Source of the DNA: Campylorhamphus procurvoides
Lineage: Eukaryota; Chordata; Aves; Passeriformes; Dendrocolaptidae
Direction: 5' to 3'
NCBI GenBank assembly: GCA_013396655.1
Contig: WBMV01001237.1
Span: 394,716-458,715, forward strand
Length of the DNA: 64,000 bases
Under the pieces are notes generated by a model that was not told the DNA's origin, did no database searches, and was given only the letters and a program-made list of their open reading frames with translations. The first letter of the stretch is position 1. Each line of letters opens with the position of its first letter. The position numbers and the translations under genes are program-made. Of the stretch, positions 50,288 to 61,700 are shown one piece after another.

Positions 50288-50323
50288 CTGTTTGTGTTTT
50301 AATCCTTCCAAAAAGTATTCATG
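50288..50323 (-). other. micro-exon-like segment with perfect donor
   Basis: On minus, a 36-bp segment of 12 open codons (HEYFLEGLKHKQ) ends in CAG and is followed by a consensus GTGAGTA donor. The left side ends in CATTTCAG, but its pyrimidine tract is weak, and a TAG lies ten codons upstream in the same frame. The donor is very good and the rest is modest, so this is probably a chance match. Confidence 0.12.
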
Positions 50324-52132
50324 CTGAAATGACCAGAGTTCCTTCTAATCGAGGATGAATACAAGCTGACCTCTATTCTGACTATTTAAACAACCCCTGA
50401 GGTTCAGGGCTGGTTTTGTTCCCCACCAGCTCTGTTACACTGTTGGGAAAACCAGAGAGGAGGTTTCCTTGGGCAAAAAGTTTCTCCAAGCAGGGTTTAG
50501 TGAGCAAATCCAGTATCCATGTGCTGTGATTTACCCTGCCTACAGAGATCAGTACTCCTGAACTGGCACCTTAACCACTTGTCAGTTAATTTCTCTAAGC
50601 CAACTAGGATAATGCACACCTGTGAAATGTCAAGAAGAAGGAGGATGGGAACCCAACACTAAAACAAAGTATGGTTTCTGTGATAGGCTCTAATATTGGC
50701 AGGTGAAGTACATCTAGCAATCTTATGCACTGATTGTCACAAACAAAAACATGAGGAGATTGAATGGAAGGAATGCTAAGAAGCTATCTGGTTTGCATAA
50801 AAACTTAGCTATCATTTTCTTTTTATGATTTTTCTTAGTGTTTGATTTCTTTTCTAATGACAGTGTAATGCACATTGACACCTTTTCATTTCCACATCAT
50901 CAAAAGTTCGCTAAAGGCTTACACTGAAATCTCACTGCTATAATCACAGTGGAATCAAATTAGCATCCTAATGAATCCTCCATGGACTTGTGCCCTTATG
51001 TATTTTCCCCATTCTAATCTCATACTATAATAGCACCATAACTGGGTCCCCACAGATTCCTACCATGATCATTATGAAACAGTTAACATGACAGCTACAC
51101 TACATTAAACTGAACAAAAAATAAGAATCATTGTAAAAGAACAGATTCTGAAAAGCAACCACTAGATACAGATATAATACCTGGTTTGGTGTTTTGGGAT
51201 TTGTTTTCCATAATATTCCCAAATAAGTCAGTTGAAAAAAGCTACCTGACAGGTCCCCCCCTCCCACATTTTAATATTAAAAATATTCAAATGGAAAAGG
51301 TACAAGCCATGCAGGACAAAAGCATCTTAGCTATTAGCTAAACCAGTGTTTAATGGTCAAGCAAATGAACATCTGGAACTTAGAGCACAACCTCTGAACA
51401 CGCACACCCCAGGACACAATTAAACTTGAGCAACCACCATGCAATGGGTTTAAGGATGAAACCAGAATCAGTACTATGAGCAGCCCAGAGTTGTGAGCAT
51501 ATGCTTGTAATAACCATATTTATTGTACTAAGGCAATTATGTCATTAGACAGAGAATCACAGAAGGAAAAAATAAAATATTAATTTCTCCTTTTATATAG
51601 CTGCTGAGTGATAAGAGGAACTAAAATATTTGGCATCTGAAGCATAGGCACTGAGCCTCTTTTTGCAGACCTCAGTTGTGATTCCTGTTTGAAACAGCTA
51701 TCAACATTTTTCCCTCCCACAGAGGTATGTCACAGAGAGCACTGAAGAGAAGCTACACATCTTTCCTGTAGTATAGCAAAAATATGAAGAGAAATCCAAA
51801 GGGAACATCTAAAGTAATTTTCATGAAGAAGTAGAAATATCAGTAAGATGGAATCACATAAATTCTTATGAAAATCCTACATCTCCACCTCACTTCTGTC
51901 TGAAATGGTAGTGGATTAATTGCTTAGGCCTATCATATTTTAAGAATCTGAAGGAATAAAATGACAAAACTTTGATGGTACTTATGCTGGGAACAGAACA
52001 GACTATAATAATTAAAAATAAATGGCAAACTTGGTCATGACAGAGTGTTACTCAAGGAAAGGTTGAGTCACTAAAAAATTAGCTTATTAAATTTCTCAAG
52101 TACCACATGAGTTACAGTGGTAATGGATAGCA

Positions 52133-55100
52133 TCAGTGACAGCTTGCCATAAGATAGAGCATTGTTACAGTCCATTTGCCATAAAGACTCTTGTACAAAA
52201 GGATTTTGCAAATACTTTTCAAAGATGAATCTGAGGAGGGCTTAGACAGCATGGTAAGAATAGCTGGAGATGAAAGTGGTATACAGCTTACATTTGGAGA
52301 ACAAGTGCTACAACAGCTCACACTGCAAGGATGAAAGGATGAAGTAAACTCAGACAGTTGACAGTGTTCAGCCTTCCTTTTGTAGGTACGATGGGAAATA
52401 GTCAGGCCATGCTGTGGAATTCCTCTTCATGTAACCAGGAAGCAGACTGCTCTTGAAGGTACAAATTAAAGTGGCTTGGAGCAATAATGCAGAATCCAGG
52501 CTGGTGTCTGAACTGACTTGACACACCTTCAGGCATCCTGAACAAAAAGGGAAACTGAGCTTCCTCAAGGTTTGCCCCGGTCTTACTGCTTTCACATGGC
52601 TGACCCACTGGTGACCTAATGTAATTGCATTAACTATGCCTATGTTTATTATAGCTTACAATGCCTTGAAAAATTAAAGATATTTCAACATTGAGCATTT
52701 CTGGTATTTTTCTTTGTTAAGAATACACTGTAAAAATACTCTCCTTTTGATGTCCAAACAATATAAAAATATAGGTAAGCTTTTGCATGATCTTTAAAAG
52801 ATCTCTAGCTGAACATAGAATTGAACCACAGCTATTTCTGTCCACTTTGCCATGACATGCCACGCCACATAAGATTATCTAATGTGAAAAAAACTTCACA
52901 AATAAGTGGCATGTTTGTACAAGAAACCTGGAAGTTAAATGATTTCCAAGTGCAATAAAATCTTTGGCAATATGCTGACTTTCTCCTCCAAAAGAGCTTC
53001 ATCTAATTGACAGAAAACCCCTGTTTTGCTACAGATGCTGTCAAGTTATAGATTTAAAGCAATCTTCATAAACAGGTTAATATCTTAAATTTTGTAAAAA
53101 GAGGCATTTCCAAATTGTGATGGAATGATCATTTAAAATTTTTTTTTCTGATTTTTTTTTCTTGGCATGTTGAGGACTCTATTTGCACAGTCTTACAGTA
53201 GCGATTTTCACCTTAGCCTTATTATGGCAAAAACAACCAAACAAAAAAGGAAACATCCCTCATAATGACAAAGGAGAAAGATACATATGGGCCACTGAAG
53301 CCTAGTTAGAACCCAACTGTCTACTCACTTGTCAGTGTTCTGGCACTGAAGTGACCAAAATAGTTTTGCTGTTCTTCTTATACAGTGAAAAAAACCCTAA
53401 TTGAGGCAAAAAGATATAAATCACTTGTGAAAGAGCTATGACCATTGACAACCTGAAGTGTTATTAGTAGTCTAGCGAATGCATGAGAAAGACAAAACAA
53501 ATCTGCCTGTGCCTTGCTGGTGTTCCCTGGAAGGCAGAAATCACCATCCTGTTGTTGTATTAGTCAGCACAAGCATCCCCTGTGAAAGCACGTGGTCACT
53601 ATTTGTAGCTACAGGGCGCTGTCTGCTCCCGTCGTAATTTAGTGTGTGGCTGAGGTAGCCTCCACATCATTAGCACTTAGGTAGGCGACATTCCACATAA
53701 AAAGCAAACTGGCTCCTCAAAAACACTGCAAGGAAATTGCTGTGTAAGTGCCAGCTGAAGAGAAAAGCAATATTGTGCTCCTCACAGATTTTCACCAGGG
53801 CATGGCACAGGAGGGGAAGGTACAATTTTCTGGGGCTCTTGCCTCACACTTCACACAATTAAATGACACACACAGAGTCAGCAATGTAAGAATTTTCCTG
53901 GCAACTCTAAACAGAAACAAACTGCATAGCCCTGACATTACTTCATGCCATGCTGCCTGAGATACAAACTCAATTAACTTTTCCCAACGTTTAATAGAGA
54001 CTCTTAGGGATTGCTAAAATCACCAGGATCAAGATGCTCCTCCATCTTCTCTGGAAGAACAGCAAAATCATCACAGCACAATCTACAAACAACTAATGGG
54101 CAGCAGAGAGGTTTTAAAATAACACAGCTCCAAGAGCTGACTTCAACACTGAGAGGAAGCTGTAAAACATTTTGCAGATTTCTTATAATTTAAGCATTTA
54201 TATATAGCTCCTGCTATTGCCTTTTAAGTATTCCTCTTAAATTCTATCAAGTAAACATTATGAAACTGGGAATACGTTTTAAGAAAATATAGTAGCATGT
54301 ACCTAAGCAGGCAAAGAAAAAAACCCCAGAGCATCAAGCCATTTGTGAATAAAGAGAGTTATTGAATGGAGTTTTATGTCCTGAAACATGAAGACCTGTT
54401 AGCTTTTTACACTTCCAGAATATGGTAATATTTTATGTGCTGTTAAGATGTGCATAAGAAATAGCACCTCTTCTACTTTGATAAGCATTTCTCCACACAA
54501 AAGCTCACAAACACTTCCCTCCTATCTATCCAGGAACTGCTATTTAAAAAAAAAAAAATAAAAATCTGCACTCTACCCTCAAAACACTTATTTTTTTTAA
54601 GGGAAAAAAATGTAACAAGCAGTCTCTTTTGCAGACCACAGCAGTTTTACTGAATGGCAAATGCTCATTGTTATTCACTGATATGCAGAAGATATTACTG
54701 ACAATTCCCAGTGTTCCCTCTTTCATAAACAGACTGTTGATGGCTGGTGCATAATCCATCTGAGAAGTGCAATAAAAGGGAAAATATCACAAAGTGTATA
54801 CAGGGCAGACCAAAAACTAGGTGCCAAAACTGCTACAGAGAGTACGCAATGCATTTTCTTGACTGCACACAATTCTCATAGTCAGTGGCATAATTTGTGA
54901 AGAAATGTAAACTCTTACACCTCACCACACAATTTCTGTGTTCCCAGAGACTTCTCAAGCACTACTGGACTGTAAAGAGCATTTCACTTAATTTACTACA
55001 GTATTAAAAGTAAAAAAAAAACCCTATACTGATATGATACTGACAACAGTCTAGTTTAAATTCCTCGTGGTACATGGGATATCACCTGAAAACTCTCCTG

Positions 55101-55469
55101 CCTAAGTCCTAAGTCCTAAGTCAAAACACACCAAATCCTATGGAACATGAATGCAACAGCAAATCATCAAATGTAATGATGCTTTTTGGCCCCAAGTATT
55201 ATTTGCAAAGAAGTTCTTCATATAAATATTTCATTTTAATGTCTATACACACAGCCTTTAGCATATGGGTTGTCTTAATGTCAACTTGGGCCTCTAGGTA
55301 CTTCTGTTGTACAAACCACAGATGTAATGAAAGCTGGAGAAGTACTTATTATGAATAATTTGTGGCAGGTTCTACAATTTGTTTTGAAACCAACTGTTCA
55401 CAAAGACTCGCGACTCCAAACTGTTTGACAAAGAGCAAAATAATATCAGTGGATAAATCAGTGGACATT
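52133..55469. other. non-coding sequence
   Basis: No gene was recognised. It contains T runs at about 53140-53161, A/T runs at about 54543-54608 and a triplicated 7-mer at 55101-55122. A CpG-bearing patch near 53590-53700 is too short to interpret. Confidence 0.6.
55101..55122. repeat. 7-bp unit repeated three times (CCTAAGT)
   Basis: Three consecutive copies of CCTAAGT, the last followed by C. A small slippage repeat. Confidence 0.92.
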
Positions 55470-56640
55470 ATTCCAGTGTCAGCCTGCAGCCAAAGCCCTC
55501 CCTGAGTGACCCTGCAGCCACCAGGGCTGGCTGCCTCACTGGAAAGCTGGAGTAGGGACTGGAGCCCAGAAAAACCCCAGAAGCTCTTTGAGGCTCTTTC
55601 CCCACCTCATGCTTGGTCACAAAAGACAAGCCTCCTTTTAGTTACTTCAGAGCAGCCTCAGTTCTGAGAAGGGCTGCAGGTGGGTACTGTGAGGTGTTGA
55701 ATTTTTTCCCACAAAAGGCTGAAAACATTTCCAGGATTGCAGAGAGCATAGGTCTGGCAGAGCAAAGCAGAGAGTGAGCAGAGCTGTGGCCAGTGTGCTG
55801 GCACAGAGCAGCTGGCACAGCCATGCTGGCATCCCAGAGGGGACAAGGGAAGCAGGAGTCACTGACACTGAATCCGGATAGAGAGGGGCTGGCAGGGACA
55901 GCTCCCAGGGAACACACCCAGGAGGAGCAGTTGGTATCAAGGCTGAGCAGGAACACCTGCTCCTGGCCACCACTGCTAGGAAGGTCAGCACTGTGGATGA
56001 CCAGCTCTAACAGGACTTTATTATCTAAGGTAGCAACCGTGGCTAAAGGGGTTTGCTTAGAGCCAAGGCAACTCAGAGCCCAGTTTAGCAGCAATAATCC
56101 ACACACCTGAGCAGCACTTGGCTGGCTTGGCAAGACCCTCTTTCCCCAGATGTTATGAGGGCGAGAATAAGGAGAGGGAGAAAAAGAAAAGGTCAAGGAA
56201 GGCAGTCAGAAAACTATCTCAGAAAGACGAATTTTCTGTATTGTTGAGTAGTCAGAGGTGATGGCTGCTGTAGGATTGGGACATAACGCCACACAGTCCT
56301 CGCTCTCCACACTCCCCAGTTCTGTCCTCGGCAGCAGCAAGAGGGTCAGCAGTTATCCATGTTGGCAGGAAGGCTTAAGGCTAGTCTGGTTCCTTGTTCT
56401 GATGCACCAGAAAATCCTCCAGTCGATTTCCTTGCACCCCTGCTGTGTGACAATGACACCGGCTGACCTGCTTAAACTCTGGGCTGACATGAGTTCATTC
56501 CGCAACCGTGAGCAACAAATTCTGGGTGGGATCCAAAAACTGAGCATCTGCAATTCTATTCTCAACAGTGGGAAAAAGATTTAGCTGGGATGATAACTAT
56601 TTGGGAGAGTGGTTGGGGCAGAGGACAGAAGGTAAGGAAA
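55470..56640. other. unidentified GC-richer block containing the longest open frame
   Basis: This 1.2-kb block is visibly richer in G and C than its surroundings and is open in several frames on both strands. The longest frame in the window lies here: 184 codons on minus, 55642-56196. It begins at TTG, and the first internal ATG leaves only about 60 codons. The peptide is rich in Ser, Leu, Ala and Cys and shows no domain I recognise. A 108-codon + frame at 56258-56584 is likewise unrecognised. The block may be a diverged transposon or ERV piece, a long non-coding RNA exon, or a local compositional island. Confidence 0.45.
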
Positions 56641-56729
56641 ATAATTCTGCCTGCTTTTGGTGCAAGAGATTTTTCACAGTGATCTGCTACCCTGCATATT
56701 GTCTTCTGCAGTTTCTCCCCTTTGTTTCC

Positions 56730-56753
56730 AAAATAAATACATAAATAAATAAA
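56730..56753. repeat. (AAAT)n simple repeat
   Basis: About five to six AAAT-type units with one ATAC interruption. Confidence 0.88.
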
Positions 56754-58676
56754 CCAAAACCACCAACAAAAAACCCTTTCTTCTCTCTTCTACAACATCT
56801 GTCTAATAGAAAAGCAAGCCAAAGACAGTGCAAGAGATAAAAGGAGTTAAGGGTTTATTCTCCTTTAACTTCATGAAGCTTAATTATTACAGGTAACATG
56901 ACTCTCAATCTAGACTTTTTTCTGCTTTTTGTTCACATTGCCCAATTTTTCATAGAAGTCCTTTCTGATAGCATTCAAGTATCTTAGTGCCTTTTGCTCA
57001 TCAAATACAAAATCTAACCTTTGTGACACACCAACACATATTGAGCAGCTGTAATTGTATGAGTGGGATGTCACTAAGACAGTTTTATCAGTTCAGGTGA
57101 AGGGTACACAAAGAAAATACATATACCAAGGTTCTGCTATAATTTTCATATTTTACCTTTTTTCATTATATATTTGTTATTTCTTTTGAGTTACAAATTT
57201 AAAAGCAGTGTGAGAACACTATTGTCTACAGGCTTACTGGAGTATGAAACTTGCCTCTGTGAAATTTGGTGCTATATCTCGGTAGCTAAACGATGCTGAA
57301 ATGTAAGTAACAAATTGTCATTATTAATAAAACATCTGAATTGAATCAGATTTGCAACTGGAAAAGGCAGAATGCCTGTTTTCAACCTTAGAATATTCAC
57401 TATGCTATCACTGCTGCTAATGCTGCCTAAGTTCCATTTATAAAATAAAATTTGTTTGTTTCTTTTATGAACATATGGGAATTTAATTATAACAAAGCTG
57501 ATGTACACAAAAATTTGCAAAAAAACCCCATTAAATATACAGTAAGAAGCATATTCAGTTTCAGCTTTCACAGTTCTGCATACAATGACATCAGATAAAT
57601 TTGTGTTCCATTTCTAAACTCAGACATATGCATCACAATTTCTTCTAATCAAGATATATAAAGGTTACAACCATCTGCTTCACAAACTGCCTTCCTAAGT
57701 TGTAAGACAAACTGAAGTTTTGAATTTTCATTGCATTTAAGGGAGTGATTTATTGATATTTGGGAAAAAGCCCCCACAACAAAACCCAACAAAGGTCAAA
57801 TCAATAGCTAAGAACAGTTCTAATGGTGTTCTTTGATAAAGTCTTAACAGGACTGATAAGGTCAAAAAGTTCAGTACTTGAATATGCTTGTTACACCTGT
57901 ACTCCATTCCTTCTCATACTATGGAAATTGCATACCACTGCTCTTAACCTTACTAAGATTCGACACAGCAAACCAAAGGCAAGTAAAGAAAGAACTTTTC
58001 AGGAAAAGTTTTTTGAAAAAAACACCTATTAAAAAAAACCCCAAACTTTCTCTGAAGCACCAGTTAAAAGGAGACCAAATTGATGTAGATCATTAACTGG
58101 GGCCACGCAGAATCAGCTTTCTTATTAAAAAGTCACAAACTAAGAGAACAGAAAATGTCACAAGAAAGGCTACCTGCATTTTTCCCTTTGAAATGTGTTA
58201 CCATGATATATTTTTAAAAGGATAATTACATAATTGCACCATATGCTGGATGGAATACAATTGGATCTTGAATTTGCTTTGGATTCCTGACTGCTGCCAC
58301 AGTTAATACTGGCAGCCTCAATGACTGAAATGTTCTGCAGACAGACATCCACACAAATGTGTACTTTTCTAAGTAACACATTTTGTTTCTAATTATTTGC
58401 CTTATGTCAGTTGATAATTCAGGATATACAGAGGACACATTTCCCAATTAATCTCTCAGAACCCTGAAGCATGAATTTCTTTTGTATGTAACAGCTGGCA
58501 TTTTCAAACACAGAAATCTAAAACGAGAGCTCAAAATCCCTCCAAGACACCTTGAAAAGAATTTTTATAATATTGCGAATCAGAAACTACTATTACTAAA
58601 AACAAATCACTTCCAGCCTGAATAATGCAATTTTAGACTAATGAAAGAAATGGATCAACAGAGAATGAACACTCAC

Positions 58677-58725
58677 TTCTCAAGAGCAGAGGAGGATGTG
58701 CTTTTGCAGCATCAGAACCCAGGTG
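58677..58725 (-). other. weak exon candidate
   Basis: On minus, a 49-bp segment lies between an acceptor-like GTGAAGCTCTCCAG and a GTGAGTGTTC donor. One frame is open for 16 codons (HLGSDAAKAHPPLLLR). The signals are plausible but the segment is short, and the product is not recognisable. Confidence 0.12.
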
Positions 58726-61700
58726 CTGGAGAGCTTCACAAACCAGGAGGGTTCCCAGCTAAAGCACAGGCGTAACACACAATAGCCAGTGACAACCTTT
58801 TTAGAGCCCTAAGTAGTCATTTCTAAGAAGTTGTTACTTTTGGAACTTGCTGTTAAACCTGATGAACAGGGATGACAACAACTGTGGTGTATGAACACAG
58901 CCTTCAATAAGTAAAACTCAGCCAAATTCCTTGTCCGTAAACAGACACACTGGTTAGATCTAATTAGGTTTTACCTGTAAGCGTCAATTTGATGAAATCA
59001 ATACAAAAATGGTTTTTAAGAGCTTCATAATAAAACTGCTAGTCAGGGACAGAAAGATGCACTACAGATGAGTCTAAAATACTGAATTTCTGATTTTGTC
59101 TCCCTTTACTTCAGGCCACACCATAATTCTCAGTTTTCTATGTCTCCCTTTAATAGCATAAGGCTACCAGCTCTTTGGAAGGAGAGCTCTCAACCTTTCA
59201 GGCTGGAACTTGACTATTTTCCCCATGGTGTAGAATTAGATACACCTGTGGCAAAGGTACAAACCATGTGGCTTGTGCTCCTCATGGGATATGGAAAACA
59301 GAGGATTCAGGATACAATGAGAGCATCCCAATTCCGCAGGCCAGTATGCTGAGCTATTTTGAGTTTTGCTTTTGCCATGACAATGCTGATACTTTTCCTT
59401 TTTTAACAAGTGAAAAATAATTGTGAAAAGGCTTTTGCATGACCATGATTTTACAAGAAAATATTTCTCTGCATTAATTCACACCTTAGAATCTAAATTT
59501 GATGCTCAAATACAGTACATGTACCCCTACATCTTCAAATGCAGATCCATCCTGTAAGGGATGTTACAAACTTCTAAATTTCAGGAGAGAGAAAACTGAG
59601 TTTTATCACAGATTAGTTGTTAGTTTCCCATCTCCTGTTTTAAAGTCTGGCAACCTGACCGGATTTTTTTTAAAAATTAATTTATTCTGTTGCTATGGTG
59701 ATGGGCCATTTGTCAATCAGCAGCAAAAGATGAAGGCACACCTTTCTGTAAGCAACTGCAGAAAGGCAGTATTCTGTAGGCACAACAATTAATATTTTGG
59801 ATCAGCTTTGAGGAAATTAACATATATCTTCACAGCAAGACGACCAAATGATGATTATCCCCTTACAAAATTTATTGTTGGCATTAGAGTGCACATGAGT
59901 AGGGAAATGCAATCACCTGAATCAAACATTTGGATGAATGTTCTACCCAAGCCCTGGGGAGAGGAGACTGCTGTAGTGAATATAGGACCAAACATGAAAT
60001 TATAAATCACTTTTTCTCCACTTACATCTCAGTTTAGTAACTATGTAGTAGTGGAATGTCTGTAACTTTAACAAAACAGTAGGATGGGTATTACATTGAG
60101 GAAAACTGTAAGCAATAGTTAGAAACCTTTTCATACCACATATTAAATGGCTCCATTAATAAAGCGACTTTCGAGTAAGCCTGGATTGAAAACTCCATTT
60201 GTCCCCCCAGAAAATGTTTCAGCTCCACCAAGGACAGAAATTTGGTTTAAAGATCCAAATATTTCCCTCCTACCAACACTGCATTACATGGCTATCCATT
60301 TCTTTCACTTCATTGTTTTAGATCAGGAGAAGGCAAACACAAGACCATCACAAGACTATTTAACTTAACCAACAGTTTTCAACACTTCAGCAGATTTTCT
60401 CCACTGGATCACTTATTTTTATGATTTCCCACTAAATTTAATCTGGCAAAATACTGAATAAAAGTTGAATACTTTTTTTATTTCAAGACTTCGGAGTTTT
60501 GCACTTCTCTCATGATCTTGTTGCGCGTATTTTTCTTTATAATTAAACATCGCACCCTGCTTGCAGATATTTTGAGGAAATTATCTTACTATTGTTTGCA
60601 CTATTCTTTATGCTCACCAGTTAATCATTTTCATTTGCTTTATTTATTCAGTTTAATTAAACTACAATATCATTGTTACTAACAATTTCTTAAACATTTC
60701 AAATTTCTCCCTTAAATGAATCGCTATATGTTACATAGACACTTAAATTCCTTAGGGTATGTTAATATTCCCTCAACATCAGCTGCTTCACAATCAAACT
60801 TTTGTTTATTTATTCTTAAAGTGTATGTTCAGATAATACTGTTATCATTAGTTCCTGTGTGCTCCTTTTTTTTATGAGACTTGTCTTCTTCACAGGATTA
60901 GCTCCGAAATAGCTTTTGAGTGCATGAATTTTTCCACAAACTCTCATTAAGTAATGCTGTATCATCATAAAAAAATACATTTTTAATAATATAGTTATCA
61001 CAATCAAAGTCTCAAGAATAAAATTCCTCCATGATCAAAGTTCTGGCTCTCCTGCAGACATTTTTTCTTCTAAATCAGCAATACATTTTCTTATCTGCTT
61101 TTCTTAACTGCCCTCAAGGGTTATAATAACTGGATTGCTTTATTGTTCTTATCTATTAAAACCTTCTGATGTATCAGCCAAAACACATACTTATTTCACT
61201 GCAACTGCCCAACACCAGCTCACAAAAGAATCAAAATATTGTTTTGCTTTTTCTTGTTCCTCCCATGACAAATTTTATTGTTTTCAATGCTAAATTTTCA
61301 GGCATTTTTCTTCCTGGGGGAGCTCTGATTTCTGTTTAGGAGCCTGCACTGGGTACAGTTCTGGCATTTACTCTAGACAAAGACGGGTGTTTTTTCTCTT
61401 CACATTTTCATTAATTCTAATAGGTGAAGCATTAAGGGGCTTAAAGTTGGACTCTATCTTCATTTTACCTTTCTTTCTTCATATCTAGTCTAGAAGTGTG
61501 TGCTGCATAATTTAAGTCAACCTGTCATCTCCTCTCAGGACTCCTGTGGGGCTTGGAACAGTTTTACCAATGTCACTTTGCACAGACATGCAAAATCACT
61601 CCAAAACCTGACTGTAAACCTGGATTACCAGCAGCTCCTATTACAGAGGGATCATCTTTATCCTGTGTTACCACAGAAAGAACTACAGGGAGAGACAGAG

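Larger units (their letters stand above)
47083..52132. other. AT-rich stretch without open frames
   Basis: This is the longest part of the window with no open frame of 60 codons on either strand. It is very AT-rich, with many TAA, TTA and ATTA-type words. It holds a palindromic TA repeat at 48679-48711 and a 21-bp imperfect duplication at 49976-50017. No transposon was recognised. A micro-exon-like 36-bp segment at 50288-50323 (minus) is listed separately. Low repeat content and AT-richness fit a gene desert or large intron that may carry conserved non-coding elements, but conservation cannot be seen from one sequence. Confidence 0.55.

Noticed and set aside
55642..56196. 184-codon open frame on minus as a protein gene
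   Set aside because: It starts at TTG, the first ATG leaves only about 60 codons, no domain is recognisable, and other frames of the same GC-richer block are open too.
57231..57302. Exon-like segment between TTGTCTACAG and GTAAGT on +
   Set aside because: The splice signals are fair, but all three frames contain a stop, so it is not a coding exon. No evidence for a non-coding transcript can be seen.
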